From assembly GCF_000802305.1 (NCBI RefSeq), contig NZ_JTDK01000002.1, positions 240,426 through 304,425 of the forward strand: a DNA stretch of 64,000 bases, read 5' to 3'. Under the pieces are notes generated by a model. That model was not told the DNA's origin and ran no database searches. It saw only the letters and a program-made list of their open reading frames with translations. The translations under genes and the position numbers were made by a program. Shown here piece after piece: positions 49,801 through 57,645 of the stretch (positions are counted from its first letter, which is position 1; each line of letters starts with the position of its first letter). The stretch is from Microbacterium mangrovi. Its GTDB lineage: Bacteria > Actinomycetota > Actinomycetes > Actinomycetales > Microbacteriaceae.

Positions 49801-49879
49801 GGGCGACGCCGACGCCCATCGCGAGGAGCACCAGGGCCGTGACGACGGCACGGATGCCTCGTCGTCGCGCCGTCGCCAT
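46844..49879 (-). CDS. Membrane-anchored glycoside-hydrolase-like protein
   Basis: A 1011-residue protein. A TM or signal-anchor lies at residues 8-28, followed by a Pro/Ala linker. A beta-sheet domain (RTVRIGVAVDELHAAIADAP) and an (alpha/beta)8-like region of about 500 residues come next. They show FLRHSLANGYNAVAFPGFAEFV, IVEFQSRREFENFGAF and HIEGVWVWTQDGGPW, reminiscent of GH67 alpha-glucuronidases. After about residue 745 there are seven or more TM helices. The architecture suggests an extracytoplasmic sugar-active domain tethered to a membrane module. The exact GH family is uncertain; catalytic acids cannot be assigned by eye. It overlaps the convergent amidotransferase gene by 20 bases. 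Confidence 0.7.
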   Translation of the reverse strand: MATARRRGIRAVVTALVLLAMGVGVALEVGDALGIRSEPAAQMQPAPAVAPPAAAPVPPPRIDRVAAPRTVRIGVAVDELHAAIADAPARKGTASLTVLPVTSGGTDDSYRLEGDAASLRVRAQTEAGAVRAVYDLAAQIRAAKPLAALLGAHAASRLGLRMTDLGAVGVRPDPAEWEPGTDYSHASKAFDDVFLKDPPYIDKTALAAAYADFDTFLRHSLANGYNAVAFPGFAEFVTFDDVPGGPVYAPGDEHRARALAMRAAFAPFWHRAHELGVKVYLRTDMLALTGPLQTFLQNRFGSLDTENPALWDVYTAGLDELYRATPDLDGVLIRIGEAGTVYGVAGWDYYSTLDVTTVKAVRTMLTAFTKQAEESGREVIFRTWSVGVGAVGDMHTNPASYEAVLKGIDSPALIVSTKYTLGDFYSWLPLNTTLEQGSQRRIVEFQSRREFENFGAFPNDLGTQYQWAMQQLLAANPHIEGVWVWTQDGGPWRAGPMTLYLKTGFWQLYELNTQLAGDLARDPATDVAGVTQAWARQYLSDDPATVDAITKAMTRSRDAIEHGLYIAAYAKQRVSAIGLEPPPMMWIFEWDILTGDSAVLDVLYAIVRDSDATAGRGVDRAIADGKQAIATVAQMRDLVARTDASTWRSPKMRADFVSALDYELNTLRMLGAYRAMILHQGQWHDTLAPAAHAAWQTDRAEFEKLAAAHLARYEGKVFTPALNLTAAQLGVQRADRDETMAWVARVLLAVALAWLVTGIVAMRRRRTGRALTVAARAMWIAATRPWRAFETTRGMPALGRALLLTVPAVLLVVTRAVQTSFLSWTHLAVVLGAWVLFALVVRLLLWRRSPWPVVAAVGGVVVLRCILTLFALSLSGPGGYWFAFWTAPAPRTAYITVAFALFVWAFVAGGWAMTAQIGARRATGFVLAAVGIGLLVPSAIVGAVGLETALTVWNDQMGLLPWGLSRILGITTYLGIPDATPWAAGAFAAVLVAAGILLALPWRRPVSRTAR

Positions 49880-49901
49880 CGTCCGATCATAAGGGTGCGC
49901 G

Positions 49902-49935
49902 GGGCTGTTGGTGAGAACGCTCTCACCAACAGCCC
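49902..49935. terminator. Terminator after glgX
   Basis: A perfect 15-base-pair stem (49902-49916 with 49921-49935) and four-base loop lie seven bases beyond the glgX stop on the minus strand and 23 bases before the next minus-strand start. It would end the glgX transcript. Confidence 0.75.
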
Positions 49936-49942
49936 TGGCGCG

Positions 49943-52114
49943 TCAGACGGCGGTGGCGACCGTGCGATCCGCTCCCACGGGCCGTTCCCGGTGCTCGCGG
50001 AGCACCGCCAGCGACCGCGACTCCAGGGTGATCGCCGTGCCGGGGGCGACCGGCGGCCGCCCGACCAGCTGCCCGCCGGTGTCGACGAGGACGTCCCAGC
50101 TCGGCGAGTCGGGCACGTCCGGCATCGTGAAGTCGATCGGGGCGTCGCCGGCGTTGAACGCCACGATGAAGTGCATGTCGGTGATCGGCTGCCCGCGGCT
50201 GTCGCGCTCGCGGATCCCCTGCCCGTTGAGGAACATCCCGATGGCGAGCCCGAACCCGGATTCCCAGTCCTCGCTCTCCATGAGCGTGCCGTCCGGCCGC
50301 AGCCAGGCGACGTCGGGCCGGTGCGCGGCGGAGTCGGCATCCGGCGAGTCGGCACCCCGCGGGAGCGCCGGCCGTCCGTCGAAGAACCGGCCGCGCCGGA
50401 AGGTGGGATGCTCGCGCCGCAGCCGCGACAGGGTGCCGGTGAACTCGACAAGGGCCGTGTCGATGTTCTCCCAGTCGACCCAGGTCGTCTCGTTGTCCTG
50501 GTTGTAGCCGTTGTTGTTGCCGCCCTGCGTGCGACCCAGCTCATCGCCGTGCAGCAGCATCGGCACCCCCTGCGACAGGAGCAGGGTGGCGAGGAAGTTG
50601 CGCTGCTGCCGCGCCCGCAGTGCCAGCACCGCGGGATCGTCGGTGTCGCCTTCGACGCCGCAGTTCCACGACCGGTTGTCGTCGGTTCCGTCGCGTCCGT
50701 CTTCGCCGTTGGCCTGGTTGTGCTTCTCGTTGTACGAGACGAGGTCGCGCAGGGTGAAGCCGTCGTGCGCGGTGACGAAGTTGATGGAGGCCACCGGGCG
50801 CCGGCCGGAGTGGGCGTACAGGTCGGAGGACCCGGTCAGCCGCGACGCGAACTCGCCCAGTGCCTGCGGCTCCCCGCGCCAGAAGTCGCGCACGGTGTCG
50901 CGATAGGCGCCGTTCCATTCGGTCCACTGCGGCGGGAAGTTGCCGACCTGGTAACCGCCGGGTCCGACATCCCACGGTTCGGCGATGAGCTTGACCTGCG
51001 ACACCACCGGGTCCTGCTGCACGAGCTCGAAGAAGGCCGCGAGCTTGTCGACGTCGTAGAACTCGCGGGCCAGGGTCGCGGCCAGGTCGAACCGGAACCC
51101 GTCGACGTGCATGTCCAGCACCCAGTACCGCAGCGAGTCCATGATCAGCTGCAGTGTGTGCGGGTTGCCCACGTTCAGGCTGTTGCCGGTGCCGGTGTAG
51201 TCGGTGTAGTACTGCTTGTCGTCGTCCTGCAGCTTGTAATAGGCGCGGTTGTCGATACCCCGCATCGACAGGGTCGGGCCCAGATGGTTCCCCTCCGCGG
51301 TGTGGTTGTAGACCACGTCGAGGATCACCTCGATGCCCGCGTCGTGCAGGGCCTTCACCATCGCCTTGAACTCCTGCACCTGGTCGCCGCGATGGCGGTC
51401 GCTGGCGTAGGTGTTCTGTGGGGCGAAGTACGAGATCGTGTTGTAGCCCCAGTAGTTCGACAGGCCCTTCTGCAGGAGGGTGTCGTCATCCACGAACTGG
51501 TGCACCGGCATCAGTTCGATCGCCGTGACGCCCAGCTGCTGCAGGTGCGCGATGATCGCCGGGTGGGCGATGGCGGCGTACGTGCCCCGGATCTCCTCCG
51601 GGACGTCGGGATGCCGCATCGTCAGCCCCTTGACGTGGGCTTCGTAGATGAGCGTCTCGTTGTACGGGGTGCGCGGCGGACGGTCGCCGCTCCAGTCGAA
51701 GAAGGGACTGACGACGACGCCCTTGAACATGTCGGCGGCGGAGTCTTCGGTGTTGCGCTTCTCCGGGTCGTCGAAGTCGTACGAGTACAGCGACTGGCCC
51801 CAGGAGATCTGTCCGTCGACGGCTTTCGCGTACGGATCCAGCAGCAGCTTGTGCGGGTTGAACCGGCATCCCGACTCGGGTTCGTACGGCCCGTAGACGC
51901 GGTAGCCGTAGCGCTGACCGTGGCCCACGTGCGGCAGGTAGACGTGCCAGATGAAGGCGTCGACGTCGACGAGGTCGACGCGCGTCTCGTTGCCGTCCCC
52001 GTCGAACAGGCACAGCTCGACACGGTCGGCGCCTTCACTGAAGAGCGCGAAGTTCGTGCCGTTTCCGTCGAACGTCGCCCCCAGCGGGTACGCATTTCCA
52101 GGCCAGGACTCCAC
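49943..52114 (-). CDS. glgX: Glycogen debranching enzyme GlgX
   Basis: A 723-residue GH13 isoamylase-type enzyme that removes limit-dextrin branches from glycogen. The N-terminal CBM48-like part reads WPGNAYPLGATFDGNGTNFALFSE. GH13 regions are VVYNHTAEG, the nucleophile Asp in DGFRFDLA, the acid Glu in LIAEPWDVG and the transition-state Asp in NFVTAHDGFTL. The frame is open to ATG 52198, one base into the HNH gene. GTG 52114 is preferred because GGGGGA lies six bases before it, the conserved part begins at once and a TACAGT -10 box lies upstream within the longer version. GTG 52174 with AGGAGG is a third choice. Confidence 0.93.
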   Translation of the reverse strand: MESWPGNAYPLGATFDGNGTNFALFSEGADRVELCLFDGDGNETRVDLVDVDAFIWHVYLPHVGHGQRYGYRVYGPYEPESGCRFNPHKLLLDPYAKAVDGQISWGQSLYSYDFDDPEKRNTEDSAADMFKGVVVSPFFDWSGDRPPRTPYNETLIYEAHVKGLTMRHPDVPEEIRGTYAAIAHPAIIAHLQQLGVTAIELMPVHQFVDDDTLLQKGLSNYWGYNTISYFAPQNTYASDRHRGDQVQEFKAMVKALHDAGIEVILDVVYNHTAEGNHLGPTLSMRGIDNRAYYKLQDDDKQYYTDYTGTGNSLNVGNPHTLQLIMDSLRYWVLDMHVDGFRFDLAATLAREFYDVDKLAAFFELVQQDPVVSQVKLIAEPWDVGPGGYQVGNFPPQWTEWNGAYRDTVRDFWRGEPQALGEFASRLTGSSDLYAHSGRRPVASINFVTAHDGFTLRDLVSYNEKHNQANGEDGRDGTDDNRSWNCGVEGDTDDPAVLALRARQQRNFLATLLLSQGVPMLLHGDELGRTQGGNNNGYNQDNETTWVDWENIDTALVEFTGTLSRLRREHPTFRRGRFFDGRPALPRGADSPDADSAAHRPDVAWLRPDGTLMESEDWESGFGLAIGMFLNGQGIRERDSRGQPITDMHFIVAFNAGDAPIDFTMPDVPDSPSWDVLVDTGGQLVGRPPVAPGTAITLESRSLAVLREHRERPVGADRTVATAV

Positions 52115-52197
52115 TGGCAATCCCCCGATTCCGTCGCTTCGGGTAGCGACGGCCCACTGTACCGCGGCGCCCACCGAGCCTCCTGAGCCCTTGCGCA

Positions 52198-53712
52198 TCA
52201 GGCGGCGGGTTGGTAGTCGTGGCGGCGTCGTCCGCCGCGCCGGGGGGTGCGGGTGGGGTCGATGTGAGCGGGCGGGAGGAACCAGACGCCGGTGTCATCG
52301 ATGCGGATGTCCCAGTCGTGTTTGTGGATCGTGTGGTGGCAGCTGGTGCACAGCAGGATCCCGTCGTCCAGGTCGGTTCTGCCACCGCGGGACCACCAGG
52401 TCAGGTGGTGGACTTCACACATCCCCGGTGGGGCGGCACAGGACGCGCACCCGCCGTCACGTTCCACCAGCGCAAGCCGTTGGGCTTTCGTGAACAGCCG
52501 TCGGGACCGGCCGAGGTCGAGGACTTCGCTTTTGCCGCCGAGGACGATCGGGATGATCTCCGCGTCCGCGGCCATGCGGCGGGCGGTGCCGGCGTCGACG
52601 GGTTGGGTGATGCCGTCGATGGTCGCCACCCCGGCCCCCGTGGTGAGGGCTTCCAGCGGGATCCGGACCACCACGGTCGTTGATGCCAGCGGGAGCACGG
52701 TCTGCTCACACCCCAGGACGTGCTTCGCGAGAGCGGACAGCGCGTCCGCCTGCAGTCGCACGATCGTGCGCCGCTCCACCGGCCCACCCACACCCGCACC
52801 GACATCACCCGCACCGGCATCACCCGTGCCCGCACCGGCCGCGGGTGAGCCGTCAGCAGCCGTGCCGGTCTTGCCACTGTCGCTCCAGCTCCACCCACCG
52901 TCACCATCGACTCCGTGGTCGGGGTGGTTGTGGCCGCGCAGTGCGCGGATCTGCGCGGTGACGAGGGCGTCGAGGGCGGCTTTGATCGGGGCGCCGGTGG
53001 CGGGGTCCAGGCGGCCGTCGAGGTTGATCATGCCGTGCTGGTCTTCCCAGATCCTCAAGAACCGGGCATCCCGCAGATTCTCGAGCTTGGGTTCCAGCCC
53101 GTCCGGGTCCAACCAGGCCTCCGCCCGCCGCAACACCACCTGCAACTCCGACAGCGACAGGCCGGCCGCCTGCTCCACCAGGGTCTGCTCCGCCTGGGCG
53201 AGCAGGGCCCGGTCGGCCCGGCACGCCACCCGATCCAGCAGGGTCGTGATCGCGCCCGCGCACGCCACACTCAACACCCCCGCCTCGATCGCGGTCGCGA
53301 CGTGCGGGTGCCGGGCGGGGGCGCGTTCCCCACTGAACGTCATCCGCCCCGCGGTGGCATCCCCCACCTGCACCAGCTTCTTCGCGTCCCCGACATGACC
53401 ACCCGTGGTCGCCGCGATCAGCTTCTCCGGCGACCGGAACCCCGCCTTCCGGGCCAACCCATCCACACCCAGTTCCCGGGCGGACCGTCGGCTGATCCCG
53501 TGCGCGATGCGCGCCTGCAACGCCTGCACCCGACGGCCCAACCCCGCCAGTGCTTCGTTCACCGCCAGCAAGCCCGCGTCGGTCATCGCCTCCACATCGT
53601 CATCGACCACCGCCGACGGAAACCCGCCACCGAGCGCGGAAAGCCAGCCGGCATCCACCCCGCGGACCGCCTCCACGAGCGGTTCCAGATGAGGGACGGT
53701 GACTTCGACCAT
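52198..53712 (-). CDS. DUF222 / HNH endonuclease-like protein (copy 1)
   Basis: A 504-residue member of the 13E12-repeat family. The DUF222 domain covers about 1-330 and the HNH nuclease motif about 420-475: CASCAAPPGMCEVHHLTWW and LCTSCHHTIHKHDW with two Cys pairs and the HH-N-H zinc/metal ligands. A Gly/Ala/Asp-rich variable linker sits at 262-300. A nearly identical copy is at 62730. Such genes occur in many copies per genome and behave like selfish or conversion-prone repeats. The stop abuts an alternative glgX start. The function is unproven; nuclease activity is inferred. Confidence 0.9.
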   Translation of the reverse strand: MVEVTVPHLEPLVEAVRGVDAGWLSALGGGFPSAVVDDDVEAMTDAGLLAVNEALAGLGRRVQALQARIAHGISRRSARELGVDGLARKAGFRSPEKLIAATTGGHVGDAKKLVQVGDATAGRMTFSGERAPARHPHVATAIEAGVLSVACAGAITTLLDRVACRADRALLAQAEQTLVEQAAGLSLSELQVVLRRAEAWLDPDGLEPKLENLRDARFLRIWEDQHGMINLDGRLDPATGAPIKAALDALVTAQIRALRGHNHPDHGVDGDGGWSWSDSGKTGTAADGSPAAGAGTGDAGAGDVGAGVGGPVERRTIVRLQADALSALAKHVLGCEQTVLPLASTTVVVRIPLEALTTGAGVATIDGITQPVDAGTARRMAADAEIIPIVLGGKSEVLDLGRSRRLFTKAQRLALVERDGGCASCAAPPGMCEVHHLTWWSRGGRTDLDDGILLCTSCHHTIHKHDWDIRIDDTGVWFLPPAHIDPTRTPRRGGRRRHDYQPAA

Positions 53713-53800
53713 GCCACAAGCCTACGCAACGCAACCTCATTGCGCAAGTGCTACTGTCGAACTTATGCGCGAATCAGAACGCTCGGCCCAACCGCCGGAG

Positions 53801-54956
53801 TCACCGCCGGGCAGCGGCGAGCCGCTGCACCGCCTCGGTGATCGTCTCGGGCGCGCACGCCAGGTTCATCCGCACGAATCCGGCACCCTGGCGCCCGAAC
53901 GACGGACCGCTCGACAGCGCGACGCGCGCGCGTTGTTCGGCGACGGCGGCCGGGTCGTCGCCCCACCCGAGCGCCCGCAGGTCGAGCCAGGCGAGGTAGC
54001 TCGCCGCCGGACGCCGCAGCACGACCCCCGGCAGGTGTTCCGCGAGCAGCCGCTCCAGGTGATCCACGTTGGCCTGGATCGTGGCGATCGTGCCGTCCAG
54101 CCAGTCGCGCGCGTGGTCGAACCCCTCCCGGGTGGCGATCAAGCCGAACTGCCCGGCCCGGAACATCACTTCCTCGGGCAGGCCGGCAATGAGCGCCGCC
54201 GGCCCGTCCGACTCCGCCACGAAGAATGCCGTCTCAACCCCGCCAGGTTGAACGCCTTGCTGCCCGACTCCGCCGCGATCGCGTGCTCGCGGGCCTCGTC
54301 CGACACGGTCAGATACGGGGTGAACTCCACTCCGTGGTGCGTCAGCGGCGCGTGGATCTCGTCCGCGATCACTAACCCGCCGTGCCGCGCGACGATGCGC
54401 GAGAGTTCCGCCAGCGTCGCCCGATCGTGCACCAGCCCCACCGGGTTGTGCGGGCTGCACAGCAGGATGCCGCGCGCTCCCGCGGCCAGGGCGCGGTCGA
54501 TGCCGGCCAGGTCGAGCCGGTACTGCGCACCGTCATCGGTCAGCGGCACCTCCACGACGGTGCCGCCGGCCTCGGGCACCATGTCGTAGAACGGCGGATA
54601 CACCGGCGGGGTGATGATCACCCCGTCGCCGGGCGCGATGAGCCGGCGCAGCGACTCCACGATCACGACGCTCACATCGGTCGTGATGCCCATGCGCCGC
54701 GGGTCCGGAGTCCACCCCCACCTCGCCGCCGCGAAGTCGCTGAACGCCCGTGCGGCGCCGCGATCGAAGGGGTTGATGTATCCGGTATCGCCGAGCTCCA
54801 CCGCCTCGTGCAGGGCCGTCTTGATCGCCGGCGCGAGCGGAAAGTCCATCTCCGCCACGAACATCGGCAGCACGTCGTCGGGGTAGCTTCGCCACTTCTC
54901 GCTCGTGCGCCGCCGCAGCGTCGCCATCGGATCCGCAGCGGTCGGTTCGCTGTTCA
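53801..54956 (-). pseudogene. MalY/PatB-type aminotransferase with a frameshift
   Basis: A PLP fold type I aminotransferase / C-S lyase. From ATG 54956 (GAGGAG upstream) the frame gives a normal N-terminal two thirds, with DVLPMFVAEMDFPLAP, LCSPHNPVGLVHD and the PLP-lysine motif SGSKAFNLAGL. It then goes out of frame and stops at 54166. The rest (TAFFVAESD to the C-terminus at 53801) continues in another frame. One base is missing at about 54233-54235, where AG stands for a codon. Restoring it gives a full protein of about 385 residues. This is either a pseudogene or a sequencing error. It is the last gene of a four-gene operon. Confidence 0.8.
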
Positions 54957-54964
54957 TGGTCTCC

Positions 54965-55822
54965 TCACGCGTCAGGGGTGATCCGGGGCGGCTCCAGCTC
55001 GGCGGCGACCGCCTCGAGCGTCGGCCGCACGTCGGCGGCCTGCGGCTGCACCTGGATGCAGACGTGGTCGGCACCGGCATCCAGATGGGCACGCACCGCC
55101 GCCGCCAGCACGGCTGAGTCGCCGTGCGCCACGATGCCGTCGACGAGCGCGTCGCTCCCGTCGCCTTCGATGTCGGACTCGGTGAATCCACCGCGGAGCA
55201 TCGTGCTGGTGTAGTTGACCATCCCGAGGTAGCGCTTCAGGAACGCCCGCGCGGCGCGGCGCCCGCTCACCGGGTCGGAGTCGAGGACGACCGTCTGCTC
55301 CGGCGCGACCAGCGCGTCCGGCCCGAGCGCCCGGCGGGCTTCCCGCGTCTGCGAGGGGAGCGTCAGATACGGATGGGTCCCGGCGCTCCGCTCGGCCGCG
55401 ACCGCCAGCATCCGCGGCCCGAGCGCCGACAGCACGCGGTCCTGCACGGGAACCCCGCCGGCATCCAGCACGTCCAGATATCGGTTCATGGCGTCGATCG
55501 GTCGCTCGCGCTGCGGGGTGGCCTCGCGGTGCCCCGAGCCGATCCCGAGCAGCAGCCGGCCCGGATGCCGATCCACGAGGCGGTGGTACGACGCGGCGAG
55601 CTCGGCGGCGTCGGAGTTCCAGATGTTCACGATCCCGGTCGCCACGACGAGGGATGCCGTCGCCTCGAGCAGCTCCTCCGCCGCCCGCAGATCGGAGCCC
55701 GGCGAACTGCCGAGCCAGACCGTGCCGTACCCCAGCCGCTCGACGGTCCGTGCGAGGTCGACGTCCACGCCGCTCACCCCGCGCCATACGCCGACCGCGC
55801 CCAGGCGCTCTGTCCAAGACAT
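54965..55822 (-). CDS. LLM-class F420-dependent oxidoreductase
   Basis: A 285-residue luciferase-like TIM-barrel protein of the actinobacterial MSMEG_4141/TIGR03620 type. It shows GVWRGVSGVDVDLARTVERLGYGTVWLGSSPG, LLLGIGSGHRE and the late HLDAGADHVCIQVQP. These enzymes reduce or oxidise unknown substrates with F420 or FMN. ATG 55822 is used, with GAGAAGGGC upstream; a longer frame upstream runs antisense. Eight bases separate its stop from the aminotransferase start, so the two are in an operon with the SDR and hydrolase. Confidence 0.88.
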   Translation of the reverse strand: MSWTERLGAVGVWRGVSGVDVDLARTVERLGYGTVWLGSSPGSDLRAAEELLEATASLVVATGIVNIWNSDAAELAASYHRLVDRHPGRLLLGIGSGHREATPQRERPIDAMNRYLDVLDAGGVPVQDRVLSALGPRMLAVAAERSAGTHPYLTLPSQTREARRALGPDALVAPEQTVVLDSDPVSGRRAARAFLKRYLGMVNYTSTMLRGGFTESDIEGDGSDALVDGIVAHGDSAVLAAAVRAHLDAGADHVCIQVQPQAADVRPTLEAVAAELEPPRITPDA

Positions 55823-55902
55823 CCGGATGCCCTTCTCGAAGTCGATCGGACTTCGAGGATAGACGGATGCTCCACCCCCGCGGGCGGCTCCGGGCGGATC
55901 CG

Positions 55903-56709
55903 TCACAACTCGGCGGTGAGGCCCCCGTCGATCACGAAGTCGGCGCCGGTGATGTTCCCGGCCACCCGGTCGGCGGCGAGGAACGCGACGAGCGCGGCGA
56001 CCTCGTCGGGCCGGGTGAACCGGCCGGTGACCATGGACGCCGCCGCACCGGCGACGACCTGGTCGCGCTCGGTCCCGCCGCTCGCGGAGAGGGTCGCGGC
56101 CACTCCCCCGTCGCCGAGCCACAGGTCGGTGGCGACCGGCCCCGGGCTGACCGTGTTCACCCGGATGCCGTCGGCTCCGACCTCCTTCGACAGCGACTTG
56201 GAGAAGTTCACCAGGGCGGCCTTCGCAGCGCTGTAGTCGATCACCGCGGGGTCGGGCAGCAGCGCGTTGACCGAGGCCACCGTGACGACCGCACCGTTCC
56301 GCTGCTCGCGCATCACGGGCAGGACCGCCCGGGTCATCCGGATCGCCGTCAGGGCATTGAGTTGGAAGGCGCCGGTCCAGTCGTCGTCGGTGACCGATCC
56401 GAACCCGCCGGTGCGCGGCCGCACGCCGCCCACGTTGTTCACCAGCACCGAGACGGCGCCGAGTTCTCCGGCCAGCTCCACGAGCCGGGCCGCCGCCTCC
56501 GGATCGGTCAGGTCCGCCGCCACGGCCCGGACCGCGCCCTCGGGGTGCGGCGAGCCGGCCTCCGCGAGCGCGGTGAGCTCGGCGGTGATGCTGCGGGATG
56601 CGGCCAGCACCGTCGCTCCCTCGGCGGCGAGCGTCCGGACGACCGCCAGCCCGATCCCGCGGCCGGCGCCCGTGACGATGGCGACACGGCCGGCGAGGCC
56701 CAGGTCCAC
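55903..56709 (-). CDS. Short-chain dehydrogenase/reductase
   Basis: A 268-residue classical SDR. The cofactor site is TGAGRGIG (13-20) with NNVGG, catalytic Ser in VTVASVN and Tyr-x-x-x-Lys in YSAAKAAL; the C-terminus reads GADFVIDGGLTAEL. NADP preference is likely from ASRS. The substrate is unknown. Its start is one base downstream of the hydrolase stop, indicating tight coupling in the operon controlled by the divergent LysR gene. Confidence 0.9.
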   Translation of the reverse strand: MDLGLAGRVAIVTGAGRGIGLAVVRTLAAEGATVLAASRSITAELTALAEAGSPHPEGAVRAVAADLTDPEAAARLVELAGELGAVSVLVNNVGGVRPRTGGFGSVTDDDWTGAFQLNALTAIRMTRAVLPVMREQRNGAVVTVASVNALLPDPAVIDYSAAKAALVNFSKSLSKEVGADGIRVNTVSPGPVATDLWLGDGGVAATLSASGGTERDQVVAGAAASMVTGRFTRPDEVAALVAFLAADRVAGNITGADFVIDGGLTAEL

Positions 56710-56710
56710 G

Positions 56711-57508
56711 TCAGAGTCCCTGCGCGGCGAGCCAGTCCAGCACCGCGTCGGCGACCTCGGTCCAGCCGCTGTCGATCGTGAGGGAGTGTCCGCGCCCTTC
56801 GAACTGCTTCAACTCGGTGACCGCCATCGAGTCGCGGTACTGCTTCAGGGTCGAACGCGTGACGACATCGGGCACGGTGTGGTCGGCGGTGCCGGAGATC
56901 AGCAGCAGCGGGCCGCGCGGATCGCGTTTCGTGTCGACGGCGGCCGGCGAGTGCATCACGAAGTTCGCCGCGGCCGCCTGGAACAGCGGTCGCGCCGGAG
57001 ACGGGATCGTCCAGCGCTCGAACAGGGCATCCGACTCCTCCTGGGAGACGGCGTTTCCGAACCCGTATCGGAATTGCGCCGACGTCAGCGCGACCGCCTT
57101 GTGCAGGTTCGCCGGATTGCCGAGCGCAGGAAAGCCCGATCGCAGCTGCGCGAGGGGCAGCGGCAGCACGCCCTTGATCTGGGCCGGATCGATGGCGACC
57201 GCGCCCGCACCGACCCCTTCACCGAGCAGCTTCTCCGCGATCAGGCCGCCGAACGAGTGCCCGACGAGGATGGTGTCCTGGCCGAGGCCGTTCGCGACGT
57301 CGGCGAAGTGCGCCGCGGCTTCGTCGATGCCGATGTCGGCCACGGCATCCGGATTCTCGCGTGCGGCCTCGACCGTGCCGGGCTCGTTCGGCCACCCGGG
57401 GGCGACCGGCTCGTAGCCGCGGGCGCGGAACTTCTCGACCCAGGGCTCCCAGCTGGTGGCGTGGAGCCACAGTCCGTGGATGAAGACGACGGGACGGGAT
57501 GCGGCCAT
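56711..57508 (-). CDS. Alpha/beta hydrolase
   Basis: A 265-residue hydrolase with VVFIHGLWLHATSWEPW near the N-terminus, nucleophile elbow VGHSFGG (Ser about 96) and a final GRGHSLTIDSGW carrying the catalytic His. GAGGAG lies seven bases before ATG 57508; ATG 57514 is too close to it. It is the first gene of the minus-strand operon facing LysR, with the candidate operator at 57586-57611. The substrate is unknown. Confidence 0.85.
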   Translation of the reverse strand: MAASRPVVFIHGLWLHATSWEPWVEKFRARGYEPVAPGWPNEPGTVEAARENPDAVADIGIDEAAAHFADVANGLGQDTILVGHSFGGLIAEKLLGEGVGAGAVAIDPAQIKGVLPLPLAQLRSGFPALGNPANLHKAVALTSAQFRYGFGNAVSQEESDALFERWTIPSPARPLFQAAAANFVMHSPAAVDTKRDPRGPLLLISGTADHTVPDVVTRSTLKQYRDSMAVTELKQFEGRGHSLTIDSGWTEVADAVLDWLAAQGL

Positions 57509-57585
57509 GCTCATGCTCCTCGCACTCGGGGTGAGCCCCAGCACACACCAGGGGCGGCCGCCGCGTCCAAGACCGGTTCGGCCCC

Positions 57586-57611
57586 GATCCATAACCGATC
57601 TTGTATGGATC
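57586..57611. promoter_or_regulatory. LysR-type dyad between hydrolase operon and lysR
   Basis: GATCCATA (57586-57593) and TATGGATC (57604-57611) form a perfect eight-base dyad with a ten-base centre. It lies 78 bases upstream of the hydrolase start and 35 bases upstream of the LysR start, a typical recognition-site location. The centre ATA-N10-TAT resembles LTTR boxes. Confidence 0.55.
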
Positions 57612-57645
57612 CGTCCGAGCCGAGATGCTTCCTCTAGGAGGATAC

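Noticed and set aside
47402..52186. A 1594-codon plus-strand frame over the GH-like gene and glgX
   Set aside because: It reads antisense through two conserved genes and a terminator hairpin; the composition is that of a shadow frame.
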